Shown here in pieces: positions 16,024-22,738 of a stretch of DNA of 27,055 nucleotides. How positions within the stretch are numbered: position 1 is the stretch's first letter; each line of letters opens with the position of its first letter. The translations under genes and the position numbers were made by a program. Below the pieces are notes generated by a model. That model made no database searches, was not told the DNA's origin, and saw only the letters and a program-made list of their open reading frames with translations. Origin of the DNA: Nitrogeniibacter sp050293885 (GTDB taxonomy: Bacteria; Pseudomonadota; Gammaproteobacteria; Burkholderiales; Rhodocyclaceae). The DNA lies in NCBI GenBank assembly GCA_050293885.1, contig JBNKNO010000045.1:1-27055 (forward strand), written 5' to 3'.

Positions 16024-16578
16024 CTACGCGTCCATCTGATACGGATCGAGCGAAAACAGCAGTGCCTTGACGAGGCCGGCAATGTCGTTGCGGCTGCGCG
16101 CGTCCACCTCGAACACGGCGGGCGGGCGTGGCAGCGCGAGCGTTCTGAGGGTGTGGCGGTACATGTCCAGATCCGGTGCGGGGGCTTCGTCGCAGTGCGA
16201 GACGCCGATCACGCAGGCGGTGTCCACGGCGAGTGTGCCGAAGGCGGAAATGAAGTCCGTGAGATCTTCAAGCGGGTTTTCGCGGCGGTTGTCCATCAGC
16301 AGCACGAGGCCGATGGCGCCTTCGGAGACGATGTCCCACATGAAGCTGAAGCGCGTCTGGCCGGGGGTGCCGTAGAGCATGAGTTTTTCGCCGCCGTCGA
16401 GATTGAGGACGCCGTAGTCCATGGCGACCGTGGTGTTCTGTTTGAGCTCGGCGACTTCGTCGCTGGCGTTGGCCTCGGTCTTGACGGTGTCGATGTCGCT
16501 GATGGCCTCGATCGCGGTGGTTTTGCCGGCGCCGACGGGGCCGGCGAAGACGATCTTGTGGTGTTGTTTATCGTGCAT
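16024..16578 (-). CDS. small GTPase, MglA/COG2229-like
   Basis: 184 residues, a single Ras-like P-loop domain. P-loop GPVGAGKTT at 13-21; a threonine for switch I (T49 or T50 in NTTVAMDYG); switch II YGTPGQTRF at 69-77, where the usual Asp of DxxG is replaced by Tyr-Gly; the base-specificity motif is SHCD (127-130) where NKxD is expected. This layout, with TPGQ and a degenerate fourth motif, is that of MglA and of the conservon GTPase CvnD (COG2229). It acts in the cytoplasm as a nucleotide switch, usually paired with Roadblock/LC7 proteins, several of which are encoded upstream. It is the last gene of the operon and its start overlaps the previous gene by 11 bases. Confidence 0.85.
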   Translation of the reverse strand: MHDKQHHKIVFAGPVGAGKTTAIEAISDIDTVKTEANASDEVAELKQNTTVAMDYGVLNLDGGEKLMLYGTPGQTRFSFMWDIVSEGAIGLVLLMDNRRENPLEDLTDFISAFGTLAVDTACVIGVSHCDEAPAPDLDMYRHTLRTLALPRPPAVFEVDARSRNDIAGLVKALLFSLDPYQMDA

Positions 16579-17353
16579 GGCTCAGCGTCCGGAGAATGCG
16601 GGAGAACAGGCCCTGGCGTTGTCGGGGCGGGGGTTCGATGGCCACCGGCGTGCTGGTTTCCTGGATGGTGGTCACCAGATTGGCGGCGGATGCGGCGCTG
16701 TAGAAAGAGAAGATCACGCGCTGCGGCAGGCGAAGGCGCTCGGCCAGTTCGATGGGGCTGAGCGCTTCGAGTGTCCACAGGGCGGCGATCTTCATGGCGT
16801 GGGGGGTGGTGGCGACGCGCGTGAAGTTGGGCCAGGCGGTGAGCTGCACGGGTTGGTTCGGGTTGGTGCCGGCGGGGAGCCGTCCGCGGCTGGTCCACAG
16901 GGCCACGTTCCATCTCACGTCTTCGGCCCGCATCCACCGACCCTCCCCGCTGGGGGGCTTGGCGTTGACCACGGGTGTGATGGTGCCCGGCTCGGTGCGA
17001 ATCAGGCAGAACGGGCGCAGCACGGCGTCCTTGCAGCCGACGAAGATGCGCAGCGGCGCGCCGCCTTCGATGATCATCGGCCAGCGCAGGCCACGCAGTT
17101 CGATGGATTGTTCGTCACGACGAACGCTCTCGCATGCGCGGGTGAGGAGGCCGAGAAAGTAATTTGCCGGGTCGAAGCTGTGCCGGGCCGGCACGGCGGC
17201 CAGGCCGCCGATGTCCAGATCGGGCAGCGTGCCGCAGACGTCGTGCTCCGTTGAGCCCTCGACCCGATCCGCCAGTGACTGGCCGTTGCGCTCGGTCGAC
17301 AGCGCAGGGGGCACGAGGGGGCTCAGTTCGGCAGGGGGCGTTTCGGCGGGCAT
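16568..17353 (-). CDS. unrecognised protein with possible winged helix, GTPase partner
   Basis: 261 residues from ATG 17353, which follows a strong GAGAGAGGAAG site; ATG 17413 in the same frame has a poor site. The N-terminal 50 residues look disordered (Pro/Ala/Ser rich). A middle domain (about 75-170) has alternating strands (LRIFVGCKDAVLRPFCLI, VRWNVALW). Residues 187-227 (ALWTLEALSPIELAERL, then LPQRVIFSFYSAASAANLV) look like a winged-helix unit similar to that in the conservon DUF742 proteins. The C-terminus, GLFSRILRTLSHAR, is a basic amphipathic helix that might touch membrane or a partner. No family identified. It overlaps the GTPase gene, so the two are probably coupled and work together. 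Confidence 0.65.
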   Translation of the reverse strand: MPAETPPAELSPLVPPALSTERNGQSLADRVEGSTEHDVCGTLPDLDIGGLAAVPARHSFDPANYFLGLLTRACESVRRDEQSIELRGLRWPMIIEGGAPLRIFVGCKDAVLRPFCLIRTEPGTITPVVNAKPPSGEGRWMRAEDVRWNVALWTSRGRLPAGTNPNQPVQLTAWPNFTRVATTPHAMKIAALWTLEALSPIELAERLRLPQRVIFSFYSAASAANLVTTIQETSTPVAIEPPPRQRQGLFSRILRTLSHAR

Positions 17354-17453
17354 GATCTTCCTCTCTCCCGTGGGGGTGGGCAGTTCGTCCGTGAGGTGTC
17401 TGGGGATGTCCATGGCGTGTTCCGTTCGGGCTGTTCGCGGTGAATGCCCCGGG

Positions 17454-17855
17454 TTAAAGCAGCGGGCTGATGAGATCTGCCGCGTGGGTCGTTTCGGTGA
17501 GCGCCAGCCCGAGGCTGCATGACGGCGAGCACAGCACGACGAGTTCGGTGATCTGGTTGACGCACTGGATGACGACCATCTGCGTGTCCCGGCGTAGCAC
17601 CAGCTGATCCAGTTGGCCCTCGCGCATTTCCTCTGCCATGGCGCCGCAGCGGGTGAACAGATCGGTGCAGATCATGCCCGCGCGTTCGGCGTGCTCGCGC
17701 GAGTCTTCGCCCACCCAGTCGATGACAAAACCATCGTGGGTAAACAGCAGGCAGGTCTGGATGTCAGGGCTCGAACGCAGCAGGAAATCGAGCACGCCGC
17801 GGATCGTCCGGGGTTGCTGCGATGCCATGGCATGGTCGGTGGATGGTGCCTTCAT
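17454..17855 (-). CDS. Roadblock/LC7-domain protein
   Basis: 133 residues. The Roadblock/LC7 fold shows as helix IRGVLDFLLRSS, strand TCLLFTHDGFVIDWV, a long helix (EHAERAGMICTDLFTRCGAMAEEM), then LDQLVLRRDTQMVVIQCV and ITELVVLCSPSCSLGLAL. Such proteins dimerise and act as GTPase partners (MglB, CvnB). The central helix and strands carry several cysteines, unusual beside the other copies. ATG 17855 lies one base after the stop of the previous gene, whose last codons carry the AGAAGG ribosome site. There is a 100-base gap before the next gene. Confidence 0.82.
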   Translation of the reverse strand: MKAPSTDHAMASQQPRTIRGVLDFLLRSSPDIQTCLLFTHDGFVIDWVGEDSREHAERAGMICTDLFTRCGAMAEEMREGQLDQLVLRRDTQMVVIQCVNQITELVVLCSPSCSLGLALTETTHAADLISPLL

Positions 17856-17856
17856 G

Positions 17857-18477
17857 CTATTGGTACCTTCTGAGCAGCAGGGCGATCAGGGCGACGTAGG
17901 CGCCGTTGGAAAAATCGGGCTGACCGAGGGTGACCAGATGAAAACGTCGCCGGCCGGTGTCGATGGGCATGAGCTGGAGGTCTTCGATGACGTAGGCGCC
18001 GGTGACGTTGGTGAGCTCGCTGTCGGCGCCCGCGTGGCACATGCTGTGGCGAAGGCGCTCGCGCATGTCGGCCATGCGGTAGGCCATGCTGGCGATCAGG
18101 TTGGCGTCGCCGACCGAGGCGCCCGAGCGGCCGTAGCAGAGCCCGTCTTCGGTGGCCAGTACCGCCGTGCCGGATAGGGCGAGCCGGGCCAGGCAGTCGC
18201 TGATCGCTTCGGCGAAGGACGGCTGTTGCGGGAGCGCCAGTGGTGACACGTCGCACGTGAGATAGCCCTTGCGCTGCAGTGCGAACACGAATTTGCCGAA
18301 ATCCGCGCCTTCGTCCATGTCCATGCGCCGGGCCAGTGCGTCGAGGTCCATGGGTTGCTCACCGGCGTCCGCCATGAGCGCCAGAATCAGGTGGCGTTCC
18401 GGGTCGGCCTGGCGCGAACTGACCGCCCAGCTGGCGCCGCGCGGACGTGGCACGAGGTAGCGGGTGGGCGCGTTCAT
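17857..18477 (-). CDS. winged-helix plus Roadblock-like protein
   Basis: 206 residues. An N-terminal helical unit at about 26-75 (HLILALMADAGEQPMDLDAL, FGKFVFALQRKGYLTC) reads as a winged helix. The rest (about 88-206) follows the Roadblock/LC7 order: AEAISDCLARLALSGTAVL, TEDGLCYGRSG, a helix (IASMAYRMADMRERLRH), then VTGAYVIEDLQLMPI and FHLVTLGQPDFSNGAYVAL. Role inferred: regulatory partner of the GTPase, with the winged helix for DNA or protein contact. The ATG at 18477 overlaps the previous stop by one base (TGATG), so it is translated with the oxidoreductase-globin. An in-frame upstream ATG at 18519 lies inside the previous gene and is not preferred. Confidence 0.72.
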   Translation of the reverse strand: MNAPTRYLVPRPRGASWAVSSRQADPERHLILALMADAGEQPMDLDALARRMDMDEGADFGKFVFALQRKGYLTCDVSPLALPQQPSFAEAISDCLARLALSGTAVLATEDGLCYGRSGASVGDANLIASMAYRMADMRERLRHSMCHAGADSELTNVTGAYVIEDLQLMPIDTGRRRFHLVTLGQPDFSNGAYVALIALLLRRYQ

Positions 18478-20072
18478 CAGCGACCGTCCGGCGCGGTCTC
18501 GGCCAGCTTGCCCATGCATTCGTTGCAGTAGGTGTTGCCGGTACGCCGGTGATAGCGAACGGTTTCTCCCACCGCGATTTCACGCTGGCAGGAGTCGCAC
18601 AGCGAGCCCACGTCCAGTGTGGTTTCGTCGAAGCCGCCCAGCGGCAGCGCGACGCCGTTCATGATCCGGGGGATGGGTGCGTCCTTCACGATCTGGTCGC
18701 GGAAGTGCTCTTCCATGTCGAGCCAGCGGCCGATCATGGCCTCGTCCAGGCCGTGCTCGCGCATGCATTGGGCCAGCAGGCGCGCGCGGTAGTTGAACAA
18801 CTCGTCGGAGATCACCATCCAGTGATGGGCGTTGCGTGGGCGGTCGCCGAAATACACCTTCTCGCCGGAAAACAGTTGGCGCAGGAACAGGTACTGCTTT
18901 TCGATGGCGCGCTGCCGCGAGGTGGCATGGAAGAAGGGCGAGAGCTGCGGGTCGGCGAATACACGGGTGTAGAAGTCGGCCAGGATGGTGTGCAGGCGCT
19001 CGCCTTCGCCGAGTGCAGCCCACAGGCTCGGGTCCGGTGTCGGGTCGGTGCGCGGCGTGTCCGGTTCCGGCGCCGTGTCGGCTGACGCGGCGGTGTCCGG
19101 ACGTAGCTTGCGGCGCAGGTCGCGGAACAGGAAGGGCGCGGCATGAACGTGCGCCTCCGGCACGCCCAGCGCGCGGGCATGGGCGCGAACGGCGGCCACG
19201 AAGTCCTCCGGGCCGGCGACGATCACGGCCTTGTCGCGCACGGCGTCGGCATCGGGCAGGGCGTGTGCGCTCAGGGTCGCGGCGTCGCTGGGTGCGCTCA
19301 CCCGCGGAACATAGCTGAAGTTGGCGTACTGGCTTGCGAGTGCGCTCAAGGATTCGTGCAGGTAGTGGCCGTCTTCATCGGCGGCTTCGTGAAACAGAGT
19401 GATGGCGCGTTCGGGCGACTGTGACAGTGCCGCGCGCAGCAAGCCGGCCAGCGGCGCCAACCCGGTGCTCTGGGCGAGCATCAGCCAGGGGCGGGTGTCG
19501 TCGTCGAGGGAGTCGATCAGCGGCTCGCCCATGGGGCCGGCCACTTCCACCTCGTTGCCGATCGCCAGTTCATCGGTGATCCACGGGCTCAGCGCGCCTG
19601 CGGGATGGCGCCGCACGTGAATTTCGAGCAGGTAGTCGTCCGGCAGGCCGGCCAGGGCATAGCTGCGAGTCAGCCCGTCGGCGCGCCGCAACTGGATGAA
19701 CTGTCCCGGTTGGTAGTCGATCTGTTTCACCGGACCGAGGCGCACCAGGCACACGTCGTCGGCCAGGCGTTGATGCTCGACGACGATGGCGGTCTGGAAC
19801 AACTGCGCCGGATCGGGCCGGGCGACGCGCATCGCCGCTTGCGGTCGGCACACGCAGGGCAGGAAGTAGCCGTCCTGTGCCAGCGTGGGCCGCAGCCCGG
19901 CTTGCGCCTCGGCGGGAATCGGCCCCTCTTCGCAATGCTGCAGGCACACGTGGCAGATGCCGCGCTTGCAGGAGAAGGGCACGTCTTCGCCCTGCCGCAG
20001 CTGGGCATCGAGCAGGGTTTCGTCGGTGCGGCAGCTCAGCGCGCGTCCTTCGAAGTCGATGTGAGTGGCCAT
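18477..20072 (-). CDS. ferredoxin / FAD-NAD reductase / globin / zinc-ribbon chimera
   Basis: 531 residues. (1) Plant-type [2Fe-2S] domain, about 1-85: C35-x4-C40-x2-C43-x29-C73. (2) FAD domain of ferredoxin-NADP reductase type, about 92-185, with RSYALAG (136-142) as the flavin motif. (3) NAD domain, about 195-315: QSTGLAPLAGLL and AGPEDF. (4) A Pro/Asp/Thr linker, about 325-347. (5) Truncated-globin-like domain, about 350-462: FYTRVFADPQLSPFF, then RNAHHWMVISDELFNYR with H416 (or H417) as the likely proximal haem ligand. (6) Four-cysteine tail C492-x2-C495 and C516-x2-C519. This is flavohaemoglobin chemistry in a different order, with added Fe-S and zinc-ribbon parts. Role inferred: NAD(P)H-driven O2 or NO reactivity or sensing, reporting to the Roadblock/GTPase genes around it. 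ATG 20072 has AGAGGA 7 bases upstream. Confidence 0.9.
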   Translation of the reverse strand: MATHIDFEGRALSCRTDETLLDAQLRQGEDVPFSCKRGICHVCLQHCEEGPIPAEAQAGLRPTLAQDGYFLPCVCRPQAAMRVARPDPAQLFQTAIVVEHQRLADDVCLVRLGPVKQIDYQPGQFIQLRRADGLTRSYALAGLPDDYLLEIHVRRHPAGALSPWITDELAIGNEVEVAGPMGEPLIDSLDDDTRPWLMLAQSTGLAPLAGLLRAALSQSPERAITLFHEAADEDGHYLHESLSALASQYANFSYVPRVSAPSDAATLSAHALPDADAVRDKAVIVAGPEDFVAAVRAHARALGVPEAHVHAAPFLFRDLRRKLRPDTAASADTAPEPDTPRTDPTPDPSLWAALGEGERLHTILADFYTRVFADPQLSPFFHATSRQRAIEKQYLFLRQLFSGEKVYFGDRPRNAHHWMVISDELFNYRARLLAQCMREHGLDEAMIGRWLDMEEHFRDQIVKDAPIPRIMNGVALPLGGFDETTLDVGSLCDSCQREIAVGETVRYHRRTGNTYCNECMGKLAETAPDGR

Positions 20073-20101
20073 GAGTGTCCTCTGGGAGTTCGGCGGTGCG
20101 T

Positions 20102-20494
20102 TCAGGCGACGCGCGCGGTGATCAGCGCTTCGACGCTTGCGGCGGTCCGGCGGGCATCGAGAAAGACCCGGCCGAGGTTGAGCGTCGCCTTCGCAGCGAT
20201 GGCCAGCACGGTGTTCGGGCCGGCCTGGACCAGCAGCATGCTGCCCAATTCGCCCTCGACCAGCGTCTGCTTGAGGCCGCCGCGGCCGACTTCGCTGGCG
20301 GCACGTTCGGCCAGCGCGAGCAGCGAGGCGCACATGGCGCCGAAGCGGTCGGCGTCGACGCCTTCGTGGAGCACGGTGGCGACCACGAGACCGTCTGACG
20401 AGATGACGGCGGACGATTCGATGTCGCCGTTGCCGGCGGCCATGTTGCGCAGCACGGAGCGGATTTGTTGGGCGAGTTGGGGTTCGACTTGCAT
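20102..20494 (-). CDS. Roadblock/LC7-domain protein (canonical)
   Basis: 130 residues and the most typical Roadblock/LC7 sequence of the set: SSAVISSDGLVVATVL, the helix DRFGAMCASLLALAERAASE, then LKQTLVEGELGSMLLVQ and TVLAIAAKATLNLGRVFLD with a final helix. It resembles MglB/CvnB-type GTPase partners. ATG 20494 has GGAA 8 bases upstream. It lies 50 bases after the preceding operon gene and 29 bases before the oxidoreductase-globin start, so it is most likely cotranscribed with both. Confidence 0.88.
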   Translation of the reverse strand: MQVEPQLAQQIRSVLRNMAAGNGDIESSAVISSDGLVVATVLHEGVDADRFGAMCASLLALAERAASEVGRGGLKQTLVEGELGSMLLVQAGPNTVLAIAAKATLNLGRVFLDARRTAASVEALITARVA

Positions 20495-20544
20495 GGTGTA
20501 TTCCGCACAAGGGCCGGCGGTTTCGTCCGGCCGTGGTTAGGCTG

Positions 20545-20955
20545 TTACAGGTTGGCTTCGATGTCCGGCAGGCTCAGGCGCGCCTTGGTCAGCACCATGC
20601 CGAGGTTGGCGGACTTGCGGCACACGAAGGCGGTGACATGTTCCGGGTGGGCCTTGCCGCGCATGAACACGTGCACGAGGTTGTCGCTGTTGACGATGAT
20701 TTCCTGAAAGTAGTGGTGGTCGCTGTCGGGCACGCCGCGCGCTTTCTTGAACATGCCCTCGATCATGGTGACGTTGGCCCCCTGGAACAGGTCGGCGGTG
20801 GCGGCGGCGAGCAATTCGATGACTTCGCTCGGATGCGAATCGACCGTCTTGATCGCCAGCAGCATGCCGGTGGACAGATCGATGTAGCCGGCGGCGACGC
20901 ACTCCGGAACGTTGGTGACGGACTTTTGCAGGGCGGTGTCGAGTGAGGTGGTCAT
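20545..20955 (-). CDS. Roadblock/LC7-like protein (divergent)
   Basis: 136 residues. It follows the Roadblock order but is divergent: an N-terminal helix (LDTALQKSVTNVPEC), GYIDLSTGMLLAIKTVD, the helix EVIELLAAATADLFQG, an insertion with MFKKARGVPDSDHHYFQE, then IIVNSDNLVHVFMRGK and VTAFVCRKSANLGMVLTKA. The charged insertion could be a ligand or partner site. ATG 20955 has AGGAG 7 bases upstream and overlaps the stop of the ATPase-phosphatase gene by four bases (ATGA), so it is coupled to that gene. Confidence 0.75.
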   Translation of the reverse strand: MTTSLDTALQKSVTNVPECVAAGYIDLSTGMLLAIKTVDSHPSEVIELLAAATADLFQGANVTMIEGMFKKARGVPDSDHHYFQEIIVNSDNLVHVFMRGKAHPEHVTAFVCRKSANLGMVLTKARLSLPDIEANL

Positions 20956-22385
20956 GGGTGTATCTCCTGGTCGGGGGGGTGTGCTGCACCGGCGGCGGCC
21001 GGTTGTTGTGTGAGGACGTCGCCGAAGGTCTGGAGGAAGTCGACTTGCGGGTCCGACTGGACCCATCGCGGCTCGATGCGTCGCACCGTCTCCAGCGCGT
21101 GGAGCGCGTCGAGCCCCTCCCAGATCAGATAGGCGGCCAGTATCGTGCCGGTGCGGCCGAGGCCGGCGAGGCAGTGGACGGCCACCACCTGACCGGACGC
21201 GAGCCGGGTGTCGATCTCACGGCAGATGGCAATCGCCTGTTCGATGGGCGGGGCGTGCATGTCGGGAATGGGAAACCAGCAGGTCTCGATGCCGGCCTCG
21301 GCGATCTGTGCGTCTTCCAGCGGCGACTCGGTGAGCGTGAGCAACACGTCGACGCCGACCCGGCGCAGGGCACTCAGATCGTGTGTCAGTTCGCGCACGA
21401 CGCCGGGCTTGGGCGTGCCGGCCAGTTGGCCTTGTTTGAGCCACAGAAAGCCACGTGGGCCGAAGGCGTCGGGGATGTAGTCGCGGGCCGCGGCCGGTAG
21501 CGGCGGCGGGGGCGCCACGTTGTCGTCGAGCTCCTCGCGGGTGGCGTCCGGCGCCGGCACGGCGCAACTGCCACTGCGCACGTAGTCGCGCCCGGCCTCG
21601 CTGAGCGGATGGGCAAAGAAGGCCTCGGTGCGCTGTGCTTCGAGCACGCGCCCGCCGGCCAGCAATATGGCCTTGCCGCCGAGTCGGCGGGCTTCATTCT
21701 GGTTGTGCAGCACCACCATCACGGCGCGCCGTTCGCTCTGCGCGCGCAGGTAGTCGAGGATGCGCGCGGCCTCGTGTTCGTCGACACCGACGGTGGGTTC
21801 GTCCACGCACAGCAGCGGCGGATTGCTCGCACACACGCGCAGGATCGCGATCTGGCGCTGTTGCCAAAGGGGCAGTTCGCTGACCGGCGCTTCGAGCTGT
21901 TCGCCGAGTTCGGCGAGCCCGGCGGTGTCGAGCAGACGGCGGGCGAGCTTGCGTTGATCGGGCTTGGTGAGCGAGGCGCGCTCGGGGAGTTGCGACATCA
22001 GGTTTTCGAGCACGGACGACATCAGCAGGCGTGCGCATTGGGCGACCAGCGCCGGCGAGCGCCATGCGCCCCAGGGCTCGCCCCGGTAGCGCGCCTCACC
22101 CCACACGCGCAGCGACGGGTTGGCGTCGTTGAATCCGGCCAGGGTGCGCAGGAGCGTGGACTTGCCGGTGCCTGCCGGCCCCAGGACCACCACCATGTCA
22201 CGGGCATCCACCCGCAGATCGATGCTGCTCAGGACAACCCGCGCGCCGAACGCAACGCCGAAGCCCTGCAACACCAGCAGCGCGTCATCCGCGGGCGTGT
22301 CGCTGGCGCGAGGCTGTTCCGCATCGGACGCCATGGCCCGGGCGATCGAGTGCGATGCCCGGTGCGAAGGAGTTTCCATCTGCAT
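20952..22385 (-). CDS. ABC-type ATPase fused to a dual-specificity/tyrosine phosphatase
   Basis: 477 residues, first gene of the operon. The N-terminal ABC ATPase (about 35-270) has Walker A GPAGTGKST (69-77), Q116 in the Q-loop, Walker B LLCVDEP (D195, E196) and H227. The signature LSGGQ is degenerate, reading LPLWQ (171-175). No transmembrane segment or permease gene is present, so it is probably not a transporter subunit. After a linker (about 275-310) comes a cysteine phosphatase domain (about 311-455): general acid candidate D375 (FPIPDMHAPP) and the P-loop HCLAGLGRT with C405 and R411. Role inferred: a soluble ATPase coupled to protein or small-molecule dephosphorylation. The start at 22385 is uncertain; ATGs at 22379 and 22334 also fit. 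Its stop overlaps the next start. Confidence 0.88.
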   Translation of the reverse strand: MQMETPSHRASHSIARAMASDAEQPRASDTPADDALLVLQGFGVAFGARVVLSSIDLRVDARDMVVVLGPAGTGKSTLLRTLAGFNDANPSLRVWGEARYRGEPWGAWRSPALVAQCARLLMSSVLENLMSQLPERASLTKPDQRKLARRLLDTAGLAELGEQLEAPVSELPLWQQRQIAILRVCASNPPLLCVDEPTVGVDEHEAARILDYLRAQSERRAVMVVLHNQNEARRLGGKAILLAGGRVLEAQRTEAFFAHPLSEAGRDYVRSGSCAVPAPDATREELDDNVAPPPPLPAAARDYIPDAFGPRGFLWLKQGQLAGTPKPGVVRELTHDLSALRRVGVDVLLTLTESPLEDAQIAEAGIETCWFPIPDMHAPPIEQAIAICREIDTRLASGQVVAVHCLAGLGRTGTILAAYLIWEGLDALHALETVRRIEPRWVQSDPQVDFLQTFGDVLTQQPAAAGAAHPPDQEIHP

Positions 22386-22454
22386 ATACCCGTACTTCGT
22401 GCTCGGTTGACAGCGTCATGAAGCAAGACGCGATATGAACGCGTTACGGGTATA
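22385..22454. promoter_or_regulatory. 10-bp inverted repeat at the head of the signalling operon
   Basis: TATACCCGTA at 22385-22394 is repeated perfectly inverted as TACGGGTATA at 22445-22454, with 50 bases between. One arm touches the likely start codon of the ATPase-phosphatase gene. The interval also contains TGAC-AGC-GTCA. It may be an operator pair or the foot of a large hairpin in the 5' leader. I could not fix a convincing -10/-35 pair for the minus strand. Confidence 0.45.
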
Positions 22455-22738
22455 CCAAGCGAATCTTTAGCGTTTGGCCGCAGGCCTTTTGAGTGACGCT
22501 TTGTGTGCGCAAAAAGAACGCTATAACCAAAGATATAGATGTGGGTTGGTCGCCCCGGCGACGAGGATTCGAGCCGTCAGGCGGCCGTGCATTCGGTGGC
22601 GGACGTGCTCGGGATGGGATGACGTGTACCATGTGAATTCGGCTCGCCGCCGCGCAATTTCCGGCCGGACGGCGCGGCGTGCATGCGACGCGTCACGGCG
22701 GGCGCGTCGGTCGTTTCAAGCGGCGTTCGGGGTGCCGG
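22386..22738. other. intergenic region upstream of the signalling operon
   Basis: No gene is supported here. The part next to the operon (22386-22550) is AT-richer and contains the inverted repeat described above, and is the expected promoter region. The part next to the following gene (22550-22738) is very GC-rich and has no terminator I can recognise, so read-through from the gene at 22739-23875 into the operon is possible. Confidence 0.5.

Noticed and set aside
17354..17413. 20-residue longer start for the unrecognised operon protein
   Set aside because: ATG 17413 lacks a ribosome site, whereas ATG 17353 has GAGAGAGGAAG just upstream.
18477..20072. ordinary flavohaemoglobin (Hmp)
   Set aside because: Domain order is reversed, the globin is of truncated type, and Fe-S and four-cysteine domains are added.
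20073..20510. upstream extension of the ferredoxin-reductase-globin frame
   Set aside because: The extension is Arg/Pro-rich, lies over the Roadblock gene in another frame, and a good ribosome site precedes ATG 20072.
20952..22385. ABC transporter ATP-binding subunit
   Set aside because: No permease or binding protein is nearby, the signature motif is degenerate, and a phosphatase domain is fused.
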